Notes: generated by a model not told the origin, from the letters alone. 64,000 nucleotides of DNA from Ruegeria sp. HKCCD8929 (GCF_013031405.1 NZ_WPZY01000003.1:124001-188000), one strand, 5' to 3'; numbered from the stretch's first letter, positions 9,910-20,411 are shown. Numbers and translations are program-made.

Positions 9910-10818
9910 TCAGGCCAGTTCCAACTCGGCTTTGGCCTGATCCAGAATGCGTTTGGCCTCGGAACCCTGCAGTTTCTGGATATCGTCCTGATATTTCAGG
10001 ATCGCGCCCAGCGTGTCGCCGATCACCTCGGGGCTGAGGTTGATCACATCCAGCGCCAGCAGGCATTTGGCCCAATCGATGGTCTCGGCCACGCCCGGTT
10101 TCTTGAACAGATCCTCGGTGCGCAGTTTCTGGACAAAGGCCACCACCTCGCGGCTGAGGGTTTCGGCGGCTTCGGGCGCGCGGGCATGCAGGATTTCGAC
10201 CTCGCGGTCGAAATCGGGATAGTCGACCCAGTGATAAAGGCAGCGGCGCTTGAGCGCGTCGTGTACTTCGCGCGTGCGGTTCGAGGTCACCACGACGATG
10301 GGTGGTTCGGGCGCGGTGACGGTGCCAAGTTCGGGGATGGTGACCTGGAAATCGGAGAGCGCTTCGAGCAGGAAAGCCTCGAAGGGCTCATCGGTGCGGT
10401 CGAGTTCGTCGATCAGCAGCACCGGCGCGCCGTTCTCGTCCGGGCGCATGGCCTGCAACAGTGGGCGTTCCACCAGGAATTCGTCGGAGAAAAGCTCGGT
10501 CTGCAGCGCAGCACGGTCGGCTGAACCGGCGGCTTCGGCCGTGCGGATCGCGACCATCTGCGCCGGGAAGTTCCATTCATAAACGGCCGAGGCGGCATCG
10601 AGGCCCTCGTAACATTGCAGCCGGATCAGGCGCCGGTTCAACCCGGCGGCCAGCGCCTTGGCGATCTCGGTCTTGCCGACACCAGCCTCGCCCTCAAGAA
10701 ACAGAGGTCGTCCCAGTTTGAGCGCCAGAAACACCACCGTGGCCAGCGCCCGACCGCAGACATAGCCTTGGGCGCCCAGCAGTTCCTGCACGGCGTCGAT
10801 CGATTGCGACTGGCTCAT
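9910..10818 (-). CDS. MoxR-family AAA+ ATPase, CoxD-like
   Basis: 302 residues from the ATG at 10818, which has AAGGAGAG upstream. Walker A is GEAGVGKTE (about residues 41-49), Walker B is LLIDELDR (about 112-119), and sensor 1 is VVTSNRTREVHDALKRR. MoxR ATPases partner with VWA proteins as metal or cofactor-insertion chaperones; CoxD is needed to build the Mo site of CO dehydrogenase. The VWA gene directly follows. The C-terminal lid continues to the TGA at 9910. Confidence 0.9.
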   Translation of the reverse strand: MSQSQSIDAVQELLGAQGYVCGRALATVVFLALKLGRPLFLEGEAGVGKTEIAKALAAGLNRRLIRLQCYEGLDAASAVYEWNFPAQMVAIRTAEAAGSADRAALQTELFSDEFLVERPLLQAMRPDENGAPVLLIDELDRTDEPFEAFLLEALSDFQVTIPELGTVTAPEPPIVVVTSNRTREVHDALKRRCLYHWVDYPDFDREVEILHARAPEAAETLSREVVAFVQKLRTEDLFKKPGVAETIDWAKCLLALDVINLSPEVIGDTLGAILKYQDDIQKLQGSEAKRILDQAKAELELA

Positions 10819-11155
10819 GGTCTCTCCTTGTTGTTGCGCCCAAGAGGTCACGGCCTGCACGACAGGTCAAGGGCGGGTGTCTGCAAGTGACATGCGGCAT
10901 TGCAGTGTTTTGACAAGGCAATCCGAAACCCGAAGCGAATTGGGACCTAATGATCATTGGCGCAACTCCAAGAAGATCCGAAAAGGGCATCACATGAGAT
11001 GTGGTATATCCATAGGTGCCAAGAAATCTCGTCAAATCCCGGATAACAAATGACAAATCCGCCAGAAAGCACCGTAGGATTTGCCCAATTTGGCCACATT
11101 CCCGCGCTTAGAGTAAAACTCCGGCGCCTATGCGGCCCGGAGATAAGAGTTGAAT
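10819..11155. other. Divergent intergenic region, no gene seen
   Basis: About 335 bp between the divergent moxR and the 11156 gene. It must hold both promoters. I see a small inverted repeat, CACAT-GAG-ATGTG (10991-11003), and a TTGACA at 10908 without a convincing -10 partner. No open frame with a ribosome-binding site is present. Confidence 0.5.
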
Positions 11156-12130
11156 ATGCGTGACGAGTTAAGTGATGTTGACGGCCCCTTTGAAGGGCCG
11201 GGCCTTGATGGCTGGATGGAAGAACCGTCGGATGTGTATCTGCCCGAGGGAGAGGTACACTCACTGGGCGACAAGCACTCCTGTATGTTCTCCAGACGCG
11301 GCGACACCCTGTTGGTTTCGTTCGAAATCGCGCAAGACTTGACCCCAGCATCAGAGATGCCTCAGCCCAATATCCGCGCGTTTGCCGAGGCGAAGGATTG
11401 GTCGCACCTGGCGGTGGTGTCTCTCGGCAACACCTGGTTCCGCGATCAGAGCGTCTTTGCCCTCTTCGACCATCTGACTGACGCCGGATTGTTCGACGAC
11501 TTCGAACAGATCCTGTTTTATGGCAGCGGTTCCTGCGGATATGCCGCCGCAGTCTTTTCCGTAGCGGCCCCCGGTGCGACGGTGCTGGCCATTCAACCAC
11601 AGGCCACGCTAGATCCGCGCCTGTGCGGATGGGACACCAGATTTCGCGCTGCGCGCCGGATATCGTTCACCGACAGGTACGGGTTTGCCCCGGACATGCT
11701 GGATGCCGCGGCCCAGGCATTTGTCCTGTACGACCCGTCTGAGAGACCGGACGCAATACATGCCGCGATGATGGCGCGGCAGAATGTGACCCTGTTACGG
11801 ATGCCCAATATGGGCGGGACGTTGGAACAGAACCTGCAACAGATGAACATTCTCGAGCCCCTGCTGGAACTGGCGGCAACCGGAGAGTTGACAGCGAATG
11901 CATTTTATCGCCTTTACCGGGCCCGTCGGGACAATATCGACTATTTACTGCGGCTTTTGGCCCGGCTGAATCGCGAGAACCGGCACTATCTCAAATATCT
12001 GCTCTGTCGTGACACCATTGCGCGGATGCCGCGCCGCCGCCGGGTGAAACGGTTCCGCCGTCAAATGGCCAGGCTTAAAACCGCGATGGAAAACCGGGAA
12101 ATTCTGCTTCCCTATTCCGCGACCCGCTAG
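11156..12130 (+). CDS. Conserved hypothetical protein, alpha/beta-hydrolase-like
   Basis: 324 residues from the ATG at 11156 (a TTG two codons upstream also lies in frame). The middle part alternates predicted strands and helices: HLAVVSLGNTWFRDQ (about 87-100), ILFYGSGSCGYAAAVFS (about 117-133), TVLAIQPQATLD (about 138-149). The strand-turn-helix FYGSGSCGYAA resembles the nucleophile elbow of serine hydrolases, but reads S-G-S-C-G in place of G-x-S-x-G. The C-terminal ~100 residues are helical and very basic (RMPRRRRVKRFRRQMARLK). There is no signal peptide. The catalytic role is unproven. It stands alone upstream of pyrC. Confidence 0.75.
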   Translation: MRDELSDVDGPFEGPGLDGWMEEPSDVYLPEGEVHSLGDKHSCMFSRRGDTLLVSFEIAQDLTPASEMPQPNIRAFAEAKDWSHLAVVSLGNTWFRDQSVFALFDHLTDAGLFDDFEQILFYGSGSCGYAAAVFSVAAPGATVLAIQPQATLDPRLCGWDTRFRAARRISFTDRYGFAPDMLDAAAQAFVLYDPSERPDAIHAAMMARQNVTLLRMPNMGGTLEQNLQQMNILEPLLELAATGELTANAFYRLYRARRDNIDYLLRLLARLNRENRHYLKYLLCRDTIARMPRRRRVKRFRRQMARLKTAMENREILLPYSATR

Positions 12131-12198
12131 CGGCGCAAATTGCCTCGCCCCTTGGTGCAGGTCTTTCCCGGCCTTAAGAGCTGTGTTAGCCGGGCGTC

Positions 12199-13236
12199 AT
12201 GACCCAGAGCCTCACGATCCGCCGCCCCGACGACTGGCACCTGCACCTGCGCGATGGCGCGATGCTGCAGGCCGTCCTGCCCGAAACCGCGCGCCGCTTT
12301 GCCCGTGCGATCATCATGCCCAACCTGATCCCGCCCGTGGTGACCGGCGCGCAGGCCGCCGCCTATCGCGACCGTATTCTGGCCGCCCTGCCCGAGGGCA
12401 TGTCGTTCGAACCGCTAATGACGCTCTACCTGACCGAGGACACCGACGCGCGGGATGTCGCCGCCGCCCATGCCAGCGGGCTGGTCAAGGCGGTCAAGCT
12501 TTATCCTGCGGGCGCGACTACCAACTCGGCCTCGGGCGTGCAGGATTTCAACAAGGTGCGTGGCGTGCTCGAGAAGATGGCTGAGATCGGCCTGCCGCTC
12601 TGCGTGCATGGCGAGGTCACCGACGCCGACATTGACATCTTCGACCGCGAGGCGGTGTTCATCGACCGGGTTCTGGACCCCATCCGCAAGGCAACACCGG
12701 GCCTGCGGGTGGTAATGGAGCACATCACCACCGCCAACGGTGCGGATTACGTCAAGGCGCATGAGGCCGATCTGGGCGCCACGATCACCGCCCATCACCT
12801 GATCATCAACCGCAACCACATCCTGGTGGGCGGGATCAAACCGCATTACTACTGCCTACCCGTGGCCAAGCGCGAGGACCACCGCCTCGCGCTGCTGGCC
12901 GCCGCCACGTCCGGCGACGCGCGATTCTTCCTCGGCACCGACAGCGCGCCGCATACCGATCCGAACAAGGAAAGCGCCTGTGGCTGTGCCGGATGCTTCA
13001 CCGCCACCAACTGCATGTCGCTGCTGGCCGAGATGTTCGAACGGGAAAACGCGTTGGACAAGCTCGAAGATTTCGCCTCACTCAACGGCCCGGCCTTCTA
13101 CCGCCTGCCGGTGAACGAGGACACGATCACCCTAACCAAAGGCGCGCCGGTGACTTATCCGGAAAAGATCGACACCGGCGATGGCCCGGTGACCGTGTTC
13201 GACCCTGGCTTCCCGCTGCACTGGCGCGTGACCTGA
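12199..13236 (+). CDS. pyrC: Dihydroorotase, class II
   Basis: 345 residues, the length typical of E. coli-type PyrC. It forms dihydroorotate from carbamoyl-aspartate in pyrimidine synthesis. Zinc ligands are visible: WHLHLRDG (HxH, residues 14-16), the carboxylated Lys in KAVKLYPAG (about 98), His in CVHGE and MEHITT, and the catalytic Asp in FLGTDSAPH (about 248). It is followed by pyrE 70 bp on, with a reversed intergenic module between, so the two may be one operon. Confidence 0.96.
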   Translation: MTQSLTIRRPDDWHLHLRDGAMLQAVLPETARRFARAIIMPNLIPPVVTGAQAAAYRDRILAALPEGMSFEPLMTLYLTEDTDARDVAAAHASGLVKAVKLYPAGATTNSASGVQDFNKVRGVLEKMAEIGLPLCVHGEVTDADIDIFDREAVFIDRVLDPIRKATPGLRVVMEHITTANGADYVKAHEADLGATITAHHLIINRNHILVGGIKPHYYCLPVAKREDHRLALLAAATSGDARFFLGTDSAPHTDPNKESACGCAGCFTATNCMSLLAEMFERENALDKLEDFASLNGPAFYRLPVNEDTITLTKGAPVTYPEKIDTGDGPVTVFDPGFPLHWRVT

Positions 13237-13237
13237 C

Positions 13238-13274
13238 TTCATCTTTTTGACAAATACTCCCGCCGGAGGCTCCC
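13238..13274 (-). repeat. Intergenic module, copy 3 (reversed between pyrC and pyrE)
   Basis: Read on the minus strand: GAGCCTCCGGCGGGAG, then TATTTGTC and AAAAAGATGAAG. CTCC-GGCG-GGAG is a short hairpin. It is oriented against pyrC and pyrE and begins 1 bp after the pyrC stop. Confidence 0.65.
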
Positions 13275-13306
13275 GCACCCTCCGCCCCAGAACCGAGGAT
13301 GTGAGC

Positions 13307-13984
13307 ATGATCCCTTCCAGCTACCCCGACGCCACCGAAATCGCCCGCCTGACCGCGCGGATGCTTTTGGAAATCAAGGCGGTGCATTTCAACGCGCGCG
13401 AACCATTTACGCTGGCATCCGGACTGCCCAGCCCGACCTATATCGACTGCCGCAAGCTGATCTCCTACCCGCGTATCCGATCGACACTGATGGATTTCCT
13501 GACCGTCACCGTGATGCGGAACGCGGGTTTCGAGGAGTTCGACAACGTCGCGGGCGGCGAGACCGCAGGCATTCCCTTTGCCGCTTTTGTGGCCGAGCGC
13601 ATGGCTTTGTCGATGACGTATGTGCGGAAAAAGCCGAAGGGTTATGGCCGCAATGCTCGGATCGAAGGCGCGATGAGCGAAGGCGAACGCGTGCTTCTGG
13701 TTGAGGATCTGACCACCGATGGCGGCTCGAAACTCAGTTTTGTCGATGCCATCCGCGATACCGGCGCCACCTGCGGGCATACGGCGGTGATCTTCTATTA
13801 CGGCATCTTCCCCGAGACCGAGAAGACGCTGGGCGATCACGGCGTGCAACTGCATCACCTGTGCACCTGGTGGGACGTGCTGGCCGAGGCCAAGGCGCAG
13901 GGTGCATTCGATCAGGAAACTCTGGATGGTGTCGAGGTCTTCCTGAATGACCCACGCGCCTGGCAGGAAGCACGCAAAGGTTGA
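13307..13984 (+). CDS. pyrE: Orotate phosphoribosyltransferase
   Basis: 225 residues from ATG 13307, preceded by GAGG; the frame opens 60 bp earlier within the repeat module. It converts orotate plus PRPP to OMP. The orotate/PRPP site is recognisable in [18 protein letters not shown] (about residues 32-49) and in the PRPP loop [18 protein letters not shown] (about 130-147). It follows pyrC, the enzyme two steps earlier. It belongs to the longer proteobacterial clade without a fused OMP decarboxylase. Confidence 0.95.
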   Translation: MIPSSYPDATEIARLTARMLLEIKAVHFNAREPFTLASGLPSPTYIDCRKLISYPRIRSTLMDFLTVTVMRNAGFEEFDNVAGGETAGIPFAAFVAERMALSMTYVRKKPKGYGRNARIEGAMSEGERVLLVEDLTTDGGSKLSFVDAIRDTGATCGHTAVIFYYGIFPETEKTLGDHGVQLHHLCTWWDVLAEAKAQGAFDQETLDGVEVFLNDPRAWQEARKG

Positions 13985-14185
13985 CCCAACGAAAGCCGTA
14001 AACTGGACTGAGACGCTTGTCGTTCGCCAAGCGTCACGCCCACAACATGTTGACGTGGCGCACCCTCATCCTTCAATATGATAGGGCGGCGAGATATGCA
14101 CAGCATATCCCCAGAAAACATACAATTTGCGCCGACTCAGGGCGCTCCGCTATGGACTTTGTCCCAAGGGACGGTGAGAGCAGCA

Positions 14186-15676
14186 ATGAACGAGATCAGC
14201 AATATCGAGCAGGCTCCGGCCCAGATCCAGAATGCCGACACGATGCCCCACTCGGTGGAGGCGGAGCAGCAGCTTCTGGGGGCCATACTGACAAACAACG
14301 ATCTATACGATCGGGTGGCCCAGATCATCGGGCCGGAGCATTTCTACGACCCGGTGCATTCCCGCATCTGGGAGGTGGCCGCAGCGCGCATCGCCAAGAA
14401 CGCGCTGGCCTCACCCGTCACGCTCAAATCCTTCATGGCCGAGGATGAGGGGCTGAAAGAACTGGGCGGGGCGGCCTATCTGGTCAACCTCGCCGGGGCC
14501 TCGATTTCCGCTTTTGCCATCCGCGACTATGCGCAGATGATCTATGATCTGGCCATCCGGCGCGAGTTGATCCGGCTGGGCCGCGACATCTCGGATAAGG
14601 CGGCACGGGTCGATGTGGCCTCGGAACCCAAGGAGCAGATCGTCGAGGCCGAGCAGCAGCTCTATCAGCTCTCTGAGCAGGGACAAACCGAACAGGGCTT
14701 CCAATCCTTCCTGAAGGCGGTCACCGAGGCGGTCAACGTCACCAACGAAGCCTACCAGCGCGGCGGCGGCATGGCGGGAATTTCCACCGGGCTGGCCGAT
14801 CTCGACAAGCAGCTGGGCGGCCTGCATCCGTCGGACCTGATCATTCTGGCCGGGCGCCCGTCGATGGGAAAAACCTCGCTGGCGACCAACATCGCCTTCA
14901 ACGTGGCCAAATCCTACAAGCGCGGGCAGAAACCGGACGGCTCCGAAGGCGCGGTCGATGGCGGCGTCGTGGGGTTCTTCTCTCTGGAGATGAGCGCCGA
15001 GCAACTGGCAGGCCGGGTGCTGGCCGAAGCCTCGGAGATTTCCTCCCACAAGATCCGACAGGGCGACATGACGGAATCCGAATTCCGCCGTTTCGTCAAC
15101 GCCGCCAAGGAGTTGGAGGCCTGCCCCCTCTTCATCGACGACACCCCCGCCCTGCCGATCTCTCAGCTCGCCGCCCGTGCGCGGCGGCTGAAACGGACCC
15201 ATGGATTGGACCTGCTGGTGATCGACTACCTGCAGCTTTGCCGGGGCATGGCGGACAACCGGGTGAACGAGATCGCCGAGATTTCCATGGGGATGAAAGC
15301 GATCGCCAAAGAGCTGAACATCCCTGTCGTCGCGCTCTCGCAGCTCAGCCGTCAGGTAGAAAACCGGGACGACAAGCGGCCGCAACTCAGCGACCTCAGG
15401 GAATCAGGCTCGATCGAGCAGGATGCCGACGTGGTGATGTTCGTGTTCCGCGAGGAATACTACAAGGAACGCGAAAAGCCCGGCGATCATGAGTTGGAAA
15501 AGATGGAAGATTGGAAGACTGCGATGGAGCAGTTGCACGGCAAGGCCGAGGTCATCGTGGGCAAGCAACGCCACGGCCCCATCGGCACGGTCGAGCTCTC
15601 CTTCGAGGCGCAGTTCACCCGCTTTGGCAATCTTGTCAAACCCTGGCAACAGGGCGGCGAGATTGAAGGGTACTAG
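14186..15676 (+). CDS. dnaB: Replicative DNA helicase DnaB
   Basis: 496 residues from ATG 14186 (MNEISNIEQ), preceded by GGTGAGAG; an upstream in-frame start is not supported. The N-terminal domain (VEAEQQLLGAIL) binds primase. The RecA-like motor has Walker A GRPSMGKTS (about residue 230), Walker B LLVIDYLQL, and the motif 4 region LSDLRESGSIEQDADVV. It is the hexameric fork helicase. No intein is present. It converges on ppk2 with only 17 bp between stops. Confidence 0.96.
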   Translation: MNEISNIEQAPAQIQNADTMPHSVEAEQQLLGAILTNNDLYDRVAQIIGPEHFYDPVHSRIWEVAAARIAKNALASPVTLKSFMAEDEGLKELGGAAYLVNLAGASISAFAIRDYAQMIYDLAIRRELIRLGRDISDKAARVDVASEPKEQIVEAEQQLYQLSEQGQTEQGFQSFLKAVTEAVNVTNEAYQRGGGMAGISTGLADLDKQLGGLHPSDLIILAGRPSMGKTSLATNIAFNVAKSYKRGQKPDGSEGAVDGGVVGFFSLEMSAEQLAGRVLAEASEISSHKIRQGDMTESEFRRFVNAAKELEACPLFIDDTPALPISQLAARARRLKRTHGLDLLVIDYLQLCRGMADNRVNEIAEISMGMKAIAKELNIPVVALSQLSRQVENRDDKRPQLSDLRESGSIEQDADVVMFVFREEYYKEREKPGDHELEKMEDWKTAMEQLHGKAEVIVGKQRHGPIGTVELSFEAQFTRFGNLVKPWQQGGEIEGY

Positions 15677-15693
15677 GGCACTGGCCGGGACCA

Positions 15694-16485
15694 CTACACA
15701 AGCTTCGAGTGAACCTCAGGCACAAAGGTCTGATCATCAATTGGCGGCCTGACATACCCCCGCTGCGGCGGGCGTTCTTCCAGCACCACTTTTGAACGTT
15801 CGATTTCCTCATAAGGTATCAGTGACAGAAGATGGCTGATGCAATTCAGCCGGGCGTGTTTCTTCACATCGGAATTCACCACATACCAAGGTGCCTGCTT
15901 GATGTCGGTGTGTGAGAACATGTCGTCTTTGGCCTTGGAATAATCCACCCAGCGCTTCCTGCTTTCCAGATCCATCGGGCTGAGTTTCCACTGTTTGGTG
16001 GGATCGGTGAGCCGCTTCTGAAACCGGCGTTCCTGCTCTTCGTCGCTGACTGAGAACCAGTATTTGATCAGTTGAATGCCCGCGCGGACCAGCATCCGCT
16101 CGAATTCCGGGCAACTGCGCATGAACTCCTTGTATTCTTCATCGGTGCAAAACCCCATCACGCGCTCGACGCCGGCTCGGTTGTACCATGAGCGGTCGAA
16201 AATGATGATCTCGCCAGCGGCTGGCAGATGCGCGACATATCTCTGAAAGTACCATTGCGACTTTTCCCGCTCGGTCGGTGCCGGAAGCGCGACGACCTGG
16301 CAGATTCGAGGGTTCATGGCCTCGGTGATGCGCTTGATGGTGCCGCCCTTGCCCGCCGCATCCCGCCCCTCAAAGACGATGGCAACCCGGTGGCCCGTGT
16401 TCTTGACCCATTCCTGGAGCTTTACCAATTCGATCTGAAGCCGGGCGAGTTCTGCCTCATATGCCTTGTTCGAGATTTTCTTCAT
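15694..16485 (-). CDS. ppk2: Polyphosphate kinase 2 (PPK2)
   Basis: 263 residues from the ATG at 16485, with GGGAGG five bases away. It transfers phosphate between polyphosphate and nucleoside diphosphates. Walker A is FEGRDAAGKGGTIKR (about residues 38-52); Walker B with the lid start is IIIFDRSWYNRAGVE (about 92-106); the lid has RRFQKRLTDPTKQWKLSPMD. The single-domain length and these motifs fit class I PPK2. The C-terminus ends with EERPPQRGYVRPP, a usual PPK2 tail. Confidence 0.94.
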   Translation of the reverse strand: MKKISNKAYEAELARLQIELVKLQEWVKNTGHRVAIVFEGRDAAGKGGTIKRITEAMNPRICQVVALPAPTEREKSQWYFQRYVAHLPAAGEIIIFDRSWYNRAGVERVMGFCTDEEYKEFMRSCPEFERMLVRAGIQLIKYWFSVSDEEQERRFQKRLTDPTKQWKLSPMDLESRKRWVDYSKAKDDMFSHTDIKQAPWYVVNSDVKKHARLNCISHLLSLIPYEEIERSKVVLEERPPQRGYVRPPIDDQTFVPEVHSKLV

Positions 16486-16868
16486 TTGGGCCTCCCGCGG
16501 GGTTTGAAAATCGCATCGTGGGTCACCGGGCCATCGACAGACGACGAAACGGTAGTTCTGCGCGGCTGCCCGGATCGAATTCAGTGCAGCTGCCGATTTG
16601 TGACTCTTTAGCACGTTGAGTCCCAAGGGGTTAAGCGCCCAAACCTGACCTGCGACCAATTCAACCAGGCAAAGCTCTGCAGCCCGCGCGCAACACCCTT
16701 GACGCGCCGCGCGTCTCGCGCCACTGATCGGGCATGACACGGAACCTCTCCCCTTTGCCGCGCCGCATGATCCTGGCGCGTCATTACGGCCACCGCCGGA
16801 AACGTTTTGCGGGTTAGCGCGGGGCGCCTTTCTTGCCCCTGACCTTCCCGTAAACGAACGAGAGTCCC
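16486..16868. other. Divergent intergenic region, no gene seen
   Basis: About 380 bp between the divergent ppk2 and the oxygenase gene. The ppk2 frame stays open through it by chance at high GC but has no family similarity or ribosome-binding site there. I see no clear hairpin or operator. Confidence 0.5.
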
Positions 16869-17807
16869 ATGACCGAATTCACAGAAATCCCCGTCATCCG
16901 GCTGGGTGACCGCCCCGATGCCGAGATCGCAACCGAGTTTCGTGCCGCATACGGCACCACCGGCTTTGGCTATATCGAAGACCACGGCGTCGATCCGGCA
17001 CTGGTCGAGGGCGTGTTCGATGCCTCGCGCCGGTTCCACGCGCTGCCACTGGCCGAGAAGATGGCCATCGCCGTCGACCGCACCCATCGCGGTTATATCC
17101 CGATCAACACTTCCACGGATGTAAACTCGACCCTCGCCGATGTGACCAAGCCCAACCAGTCCGCCAGCTTCATGATGATGCGCGAGGACGTGGCGGCGGA
17201 TCCGGATGTTTACCTTTCGGGCCCCAATCGCTGGCCCGACCTGCCGGGCTTTCGCGAGACGCTTGAGGCCTATACCGCGGCCATGTCCGAGTTGGGACTG
17301 AGACTGATGAAGATCGCCATGCAAGCGGTTGAGATCACTGATTTCTCTGCACTCGAAGCGTTCGGAATACCGACCACGTGGCTGCGTCTGCTACATTACC
17401 CTCCGCAACCGCAGGCCAGTCCGGATGACCTCTATGGCTCGGCCCCGCACACGGATTTCGGCTGTCTTACCCTGCTGGCGCAGGACGATGTGGGCGGGCT
17501 GCAGGTAAAGACCCCAGGGGGAGCGTGGGTGGATGTACCGAAGCGCCCCGGCAGTTTCGTGGTCAATGTGGGCGACATGCTGCACCGGATGAGCAACGGA
17601 AGGCTCCTGTCCACCCCGCACCGCGTCATCAACCGCTCAGGCCGTGAGCGGTATAGTTGCCCGTTTTTCTACGATCCGCATGTGAACACCGTGATTGAGC
17701 CGCTCCCGGGAACAGGAAGCCCACAGTTCCCACCGCTGCTTTTCGCCGATTTCCTACGCGGCGAGCTTGAAGCGGCCTATGACGCCCATAAACCCACGCA
17801 GGGTTAG
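16869..17807 (+). CDS. 2-oxoglutarate/Fe(II) oxygenase, isopenicillin N synthase family
   Basis: 312 residues. The N-terminal DIOX_N part has [16 protein letters not shown] (about 31-46). The iron triad is PHTDFGC (His and Asp, about residues 192-198) and His in TPHRVINR (about 253). The co-substrate Arg-x-Ser is RYSCPFF. The fold is shared by isopenicillin N synthase, gibberellin oxidases and many bacterial enzymes, so the substrate is open. It is upstream of alr on the same strand with 47 bp between. No secondary-metabolite genes are nearby. Confidence 0.88.
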   Translation: MTEFTEIPVIRLGDRPDAEIATEFRAAYGTTGFGYIEDHGVDPALVEGVFDASRRFHALPLAEKMAIAVDRTHRGYIPINTSTDVNSTLADVTKPNQSASFMMMREDVAADPDVYLSGPNRWPDLPGFRETLEAYTAAMSELGLRLMKIAMQAVEITDFSALEAFGIPTTWLRLLHYPPQPQASPDDLYGSAPHTDFGCLTLLAQDDVGGLQVKTPGGAWVDVPKRPGSFVVNVGDMLHRMSNGRLLSTPHRVINRSGRERYSCPFFYDPHVNTVIEPLPGTGSPQFPPLLFADFLRGELEAAYDAHKPTQG

Positions 17808-17854
17808 GGCAATTCCCCCTTGACCTGCCGCGCGCCGATGTCATGAACGGGGCC

Positions 17855-18889
17855 ATGAGTAGTGCACGACTGACCATCGATCTGACCGCGCTCGCCGACA
17901 ACTGGCGGGCGCTTGACGCAAAAACGGGTGTCGAGACCGCCGCCGTGGTCAAGGCGGATGCCTATGGCTTGGGCGTGGAGCCCGCTGCCAAGGCCTTGGC
18001 CGGGGCGGGCGCCCGTACCTTCTTTGTTGCGGTGGCAGAAGAAGGCGCAGCCGTGCGCCGCGCCGTGGGGCCCGGTCCGATGATCGGCGTGTTCTCGGGC
18101 CATATGCAGGGCGACACCGAATTGCTGCGCGATCACGATCTGGTGCCGATGCTGAACTCGGGCGAGCAGTTGCTGCGCCACTTCGAGGCACTCCCGGATC
18201 ATCGCTTTGGCATCCAGCTCGACAGCGGCATGAACCGTCTGGGCATTGAGCCTGTCGACTGGATTGCGCTGCGTGACATCGCGCTTGGCAAGAAACCGGT
18301 TCTGATCATGTCGCATCTGGCCTGCGCCGATGAGCCTGATCACCGGATGAACCAGCGTCAGCTGCGCAATTTCAAGGAAATCACCGACGGCATTCAGGTC
18401 CCCCGCTCGCTGGCCGCCACCGGGGGCCTGCTGCTCGGGCCGGAGTATCACTTCGACCTCTGCCGCCCTGGCGTCGGCCTTTATGGCGGTCTGCCTTTTG
18501 CCGAGGCACGCCCCGTTATCACCGTCGATCTGCCGGTCATTCAGGTACGCGACGTCGCCGCGGGTGAAACCGTGGGCTATGGCAACACCTGGACCGCGCG
18601 CCGGGCCTCACGCATCGCCACCGTGTCAGCCGGATATGCCGACGGGCTGCAGCGCGCTATCGGCGGTGGCATCGACGCGTTCGCCAATGGTCAGCCATGC
18701 CCGATGGTGGGCCGGGTCTCGATGGACCTGATCACCGTGGACGTCACGGACGTGCAAGATATCCCCGACAGTCTGCGCATCCTCAACGGGCATCAGACCG
18801 TGGACGATCTGGCCGAGGCCGCAGGCACCATCGGATACGAGATCCTCACCTCGCTCGGCTCGCGCTATACCCGGGACTACGTGGCATGA
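17855..18889 (+). CDS. alr: Alanine racemase
   Basis: 344 residues from ATG 17855 ([17 protein letters not shown], the usual start region; ATG 17843 is an alternative). It interconverts L- and D-alanine for peptidoglycan. The PLP lysine is in [12 protein letters not shown] (about residue 34), and the second catalytic base Tyr in [11 protein letters not shown] (about 258). The stop overlaps the start of mlaE by 4 bp, so wall-precursor and lipid-transport genes are translationally coupled. Confidence 0.95.
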   Translation: MSSARLTIDLTALADNWRALDAKTGVETAAVVKADAYGLGVEPAAKALAGAGARTFFVAVAEEGAAVRRAVGPGPMIGVFSGHMQGDTELLRDHDLVPMLNSGEQLLRHFEALPDHRFGIQLDSGMNRLGIEPVDWIALRDIALGKKPVLIMSHLACADEPDHRMNQRQLRNFKEITDGIQVPRSLAATGGLLLGPEYHFDLCRPGVGLYGGLPFAEARPVITVDLPVIQVRDVAAGETVGYGNTWTARRASRIATVSAGYADGLQRAIGGGIDAFANGQPCPMVGRVSMDLITVDVTDVQDIPDSLRILNGHQTVDDLAEAAGTIGYEILTSLGSRYTRDYVA

Positions 18890-19668
18890 CCCCTGCCCGC
18901 CTTCTGGCCCGGATCGGCCGTGTAGTTCTGACCGTGCTGGCCGCCTTTGGCCGCGTGGCCCTGTTCGGCCTCGATGCGTTGTCGCATATCTTTCGCCCGC
19001 CCTATTACCCGCGCGAGTTCTTCTGGGCGCTGCTGAACATCGGCTGGCTGTCACTGCCGGTCGTCGGCCTGACCGCCATCTTCACCGGCGGCGCGCTGGC
19101 GCTGCAGATCTATGCCGGCGGCGCCCGCTTCAATGCCGAGGCCGTGGTGCCGCAGATCGTTGCCATCGGCATGGTGCGCGAGCTGGGCCCGGTGCTGGTG
19201 GGTCTGATGATCGCAGCGCGCGTGACTTCATCCATTGCTGCCGAGATCGCCACCATGAAAGTGACCGAGCAGATCGACGCGCTGGTCACGCTCTCGACCC
19301 ATCCGATGAAATACCTGACCGCGCCCCGTGTGCTGGCCGCGCTGGTCACGGTGCCGGTGCTGGTGGGCGTGGGCGACATCATCGGCATCGCCGGAGGCTA
19401 TACGGTTGCCACGCAGAATCTGGGTTTCAACTCAGCGGCTTACCTGAAGAACACCGTGGATTTCCTGGAGCTCCGTGACATCGTCTCGTCCCTGGTCAAG
19501 GGCGCCGCCTTCGGCGTCATCGCCGCCATCATGGGCTGCTATTACGGCATGAATTCGGGCCGCGGCGCGCAGGGCGTGGGCCGCGCCACCAAAGGCTCGG
19601 TCGAGGCCGCAGCCGTGCTGATCCTGGCCGCCAACTTCGTTCTGACAGGGGTGTTTTTCTCGCTATGA
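18886..19668 (+). CDS. mlaE: MlaE-type ABC transporter permease
   Basis: 260 residues from the ATG that overlaps the alr stop. It has five or six membrane helices and the conserved core of MlaE permeases: [21 protein letters not shown] (about 90-110), and [16 protein letters not shown] with the EQ-coupling helix. It would move phospholipid between inner and outer membrane with the next gene's ATPase. The substrate-binding MCE protein (MlaD) that normally follows is not here. Confidence 0.92.
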   Translation: MTPARLLARIGRVVLTVLAAFGRVALFGLDALSHIFRPPYYPREFFWALLNIGWLSLPVVGLTAIFTGGALALQIYAGGARFNAEAVVPQIVAIGMVRELGPVLVGLMIAARVTSSIAAEIATMKVTEQIDALVTLSTHPMKYLTAPRVLAALVTVPVLVGVGDIIGIAGGYTVATQNLGFNSAAYLKNTVDFLELRDIVSSLVKGAAFGVIAAIMGCYYGMNSGRGAQGVGRATKGSVEAAAVLILAANFVLTGVFFSL

Positions 19669-20411
19669 TCCGGATGGAGAACGTGCACAAGACCTTTGGC
19701 GACAACCACGTGCTGCAGGGCCTGAACCTCGAGATCCCCAAGGGCTCGTCCATGGTCATCATCGGCGGGTCGGGCACCGGCAAATCGGTGGCGCTGAAAT
19801 GCATCCTCGGGCTGATCGCGCCCGATAGCGGCAAGATCTATGTGGACGGCAAGGACGCCTCAACCGGCGACCGGGATGCGTTTCTGGCCAGGTTCGGGAT
19901 GCTGTTTCAGGGCGGCGCGCTGTTCGACTCGCTGCCCGTCTGGCAGAACGTGGCCTTCCGCCTGCTGCGCGGCTCGCTGAAACGCCCTGCAGACGAGGCG
20001 CGCGAGATCGCCATCGAGAAACTCCGCCGCGTGGGCCTGCGCGCCAAGGTGGCCGACCTCTACCCCTCGGAACTGTCGGGTGGCATGCAAAAACGCGTGG
20101 GTCTGGCCCGCGCCATCGCCGCCGAGCCCGAGATCATCTTTTTCGACGAACCCACCACCGGTCTGGACCCAATCATGTCCGGCGTCATCAACGACCTGAT
20201 CCGCGAGATCGTGGTCGAGATGGGGGCAACCGCGATGACCATCACTCACGACATGAGCTCGGTCCGCGCGATTGCCGACAACGTGGCGATGCTGCATGAC
20301 GGCGTGATCCAGTGGACCGGACCGGTAAGCCAGATGGACGCCTCGGGCGATCCCTATCTGGAGCAGTTCATCACCGGCAGCGCCGAGGGGCCGATTGAGG
20401 CGGTGCGGTGA
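19665..20411 (+). CDS. mlaF: MlaF-type ABC transporter ATP-binding protein
   Basis: 248 residues, overlapping mlaE by 4 bp. Walker A is GGSGTGKS (about residues 34-41), the signature LSGGMQKRVGLARA (about 136-149), and Walker B IIFFDEPTTGLDP (about 157-169). FQGGALFDSLPVWQNV is typical of the MlaF subfamily. It powers lipid transport by MlaE. A GTGA overlap links it to the small membrane protein downstream. Confidence 0.93.
   Translation: MIRMENVHKTFGDNHVLQGLNLEIPKGSSMVIIGGSGTGKSVALKCILGLIAPDSGKIYVDGKDASTGDRDAFLARFGMLFQGGALFDSLPVWQNVAFRLLRGSLKRPADEAREIAIEKLRRVGLRAKVADLYPSELSGGMQKRVGLARAIAAEPEIIFFDEPTTGLDPIMSGVINDLIREIVVEMGATAMTITHDMSSVRAIADNVAMLHDGVIQWTGPVSQMDASGDPYLEQFITGSAEGPIEAVR

Noticed and set aside
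11156..12130. Annotation as phosphoadenosine phosphosulfate reductase
   Set aside because: No PAPS-binding or catalytic Cys motif of that family is visible.
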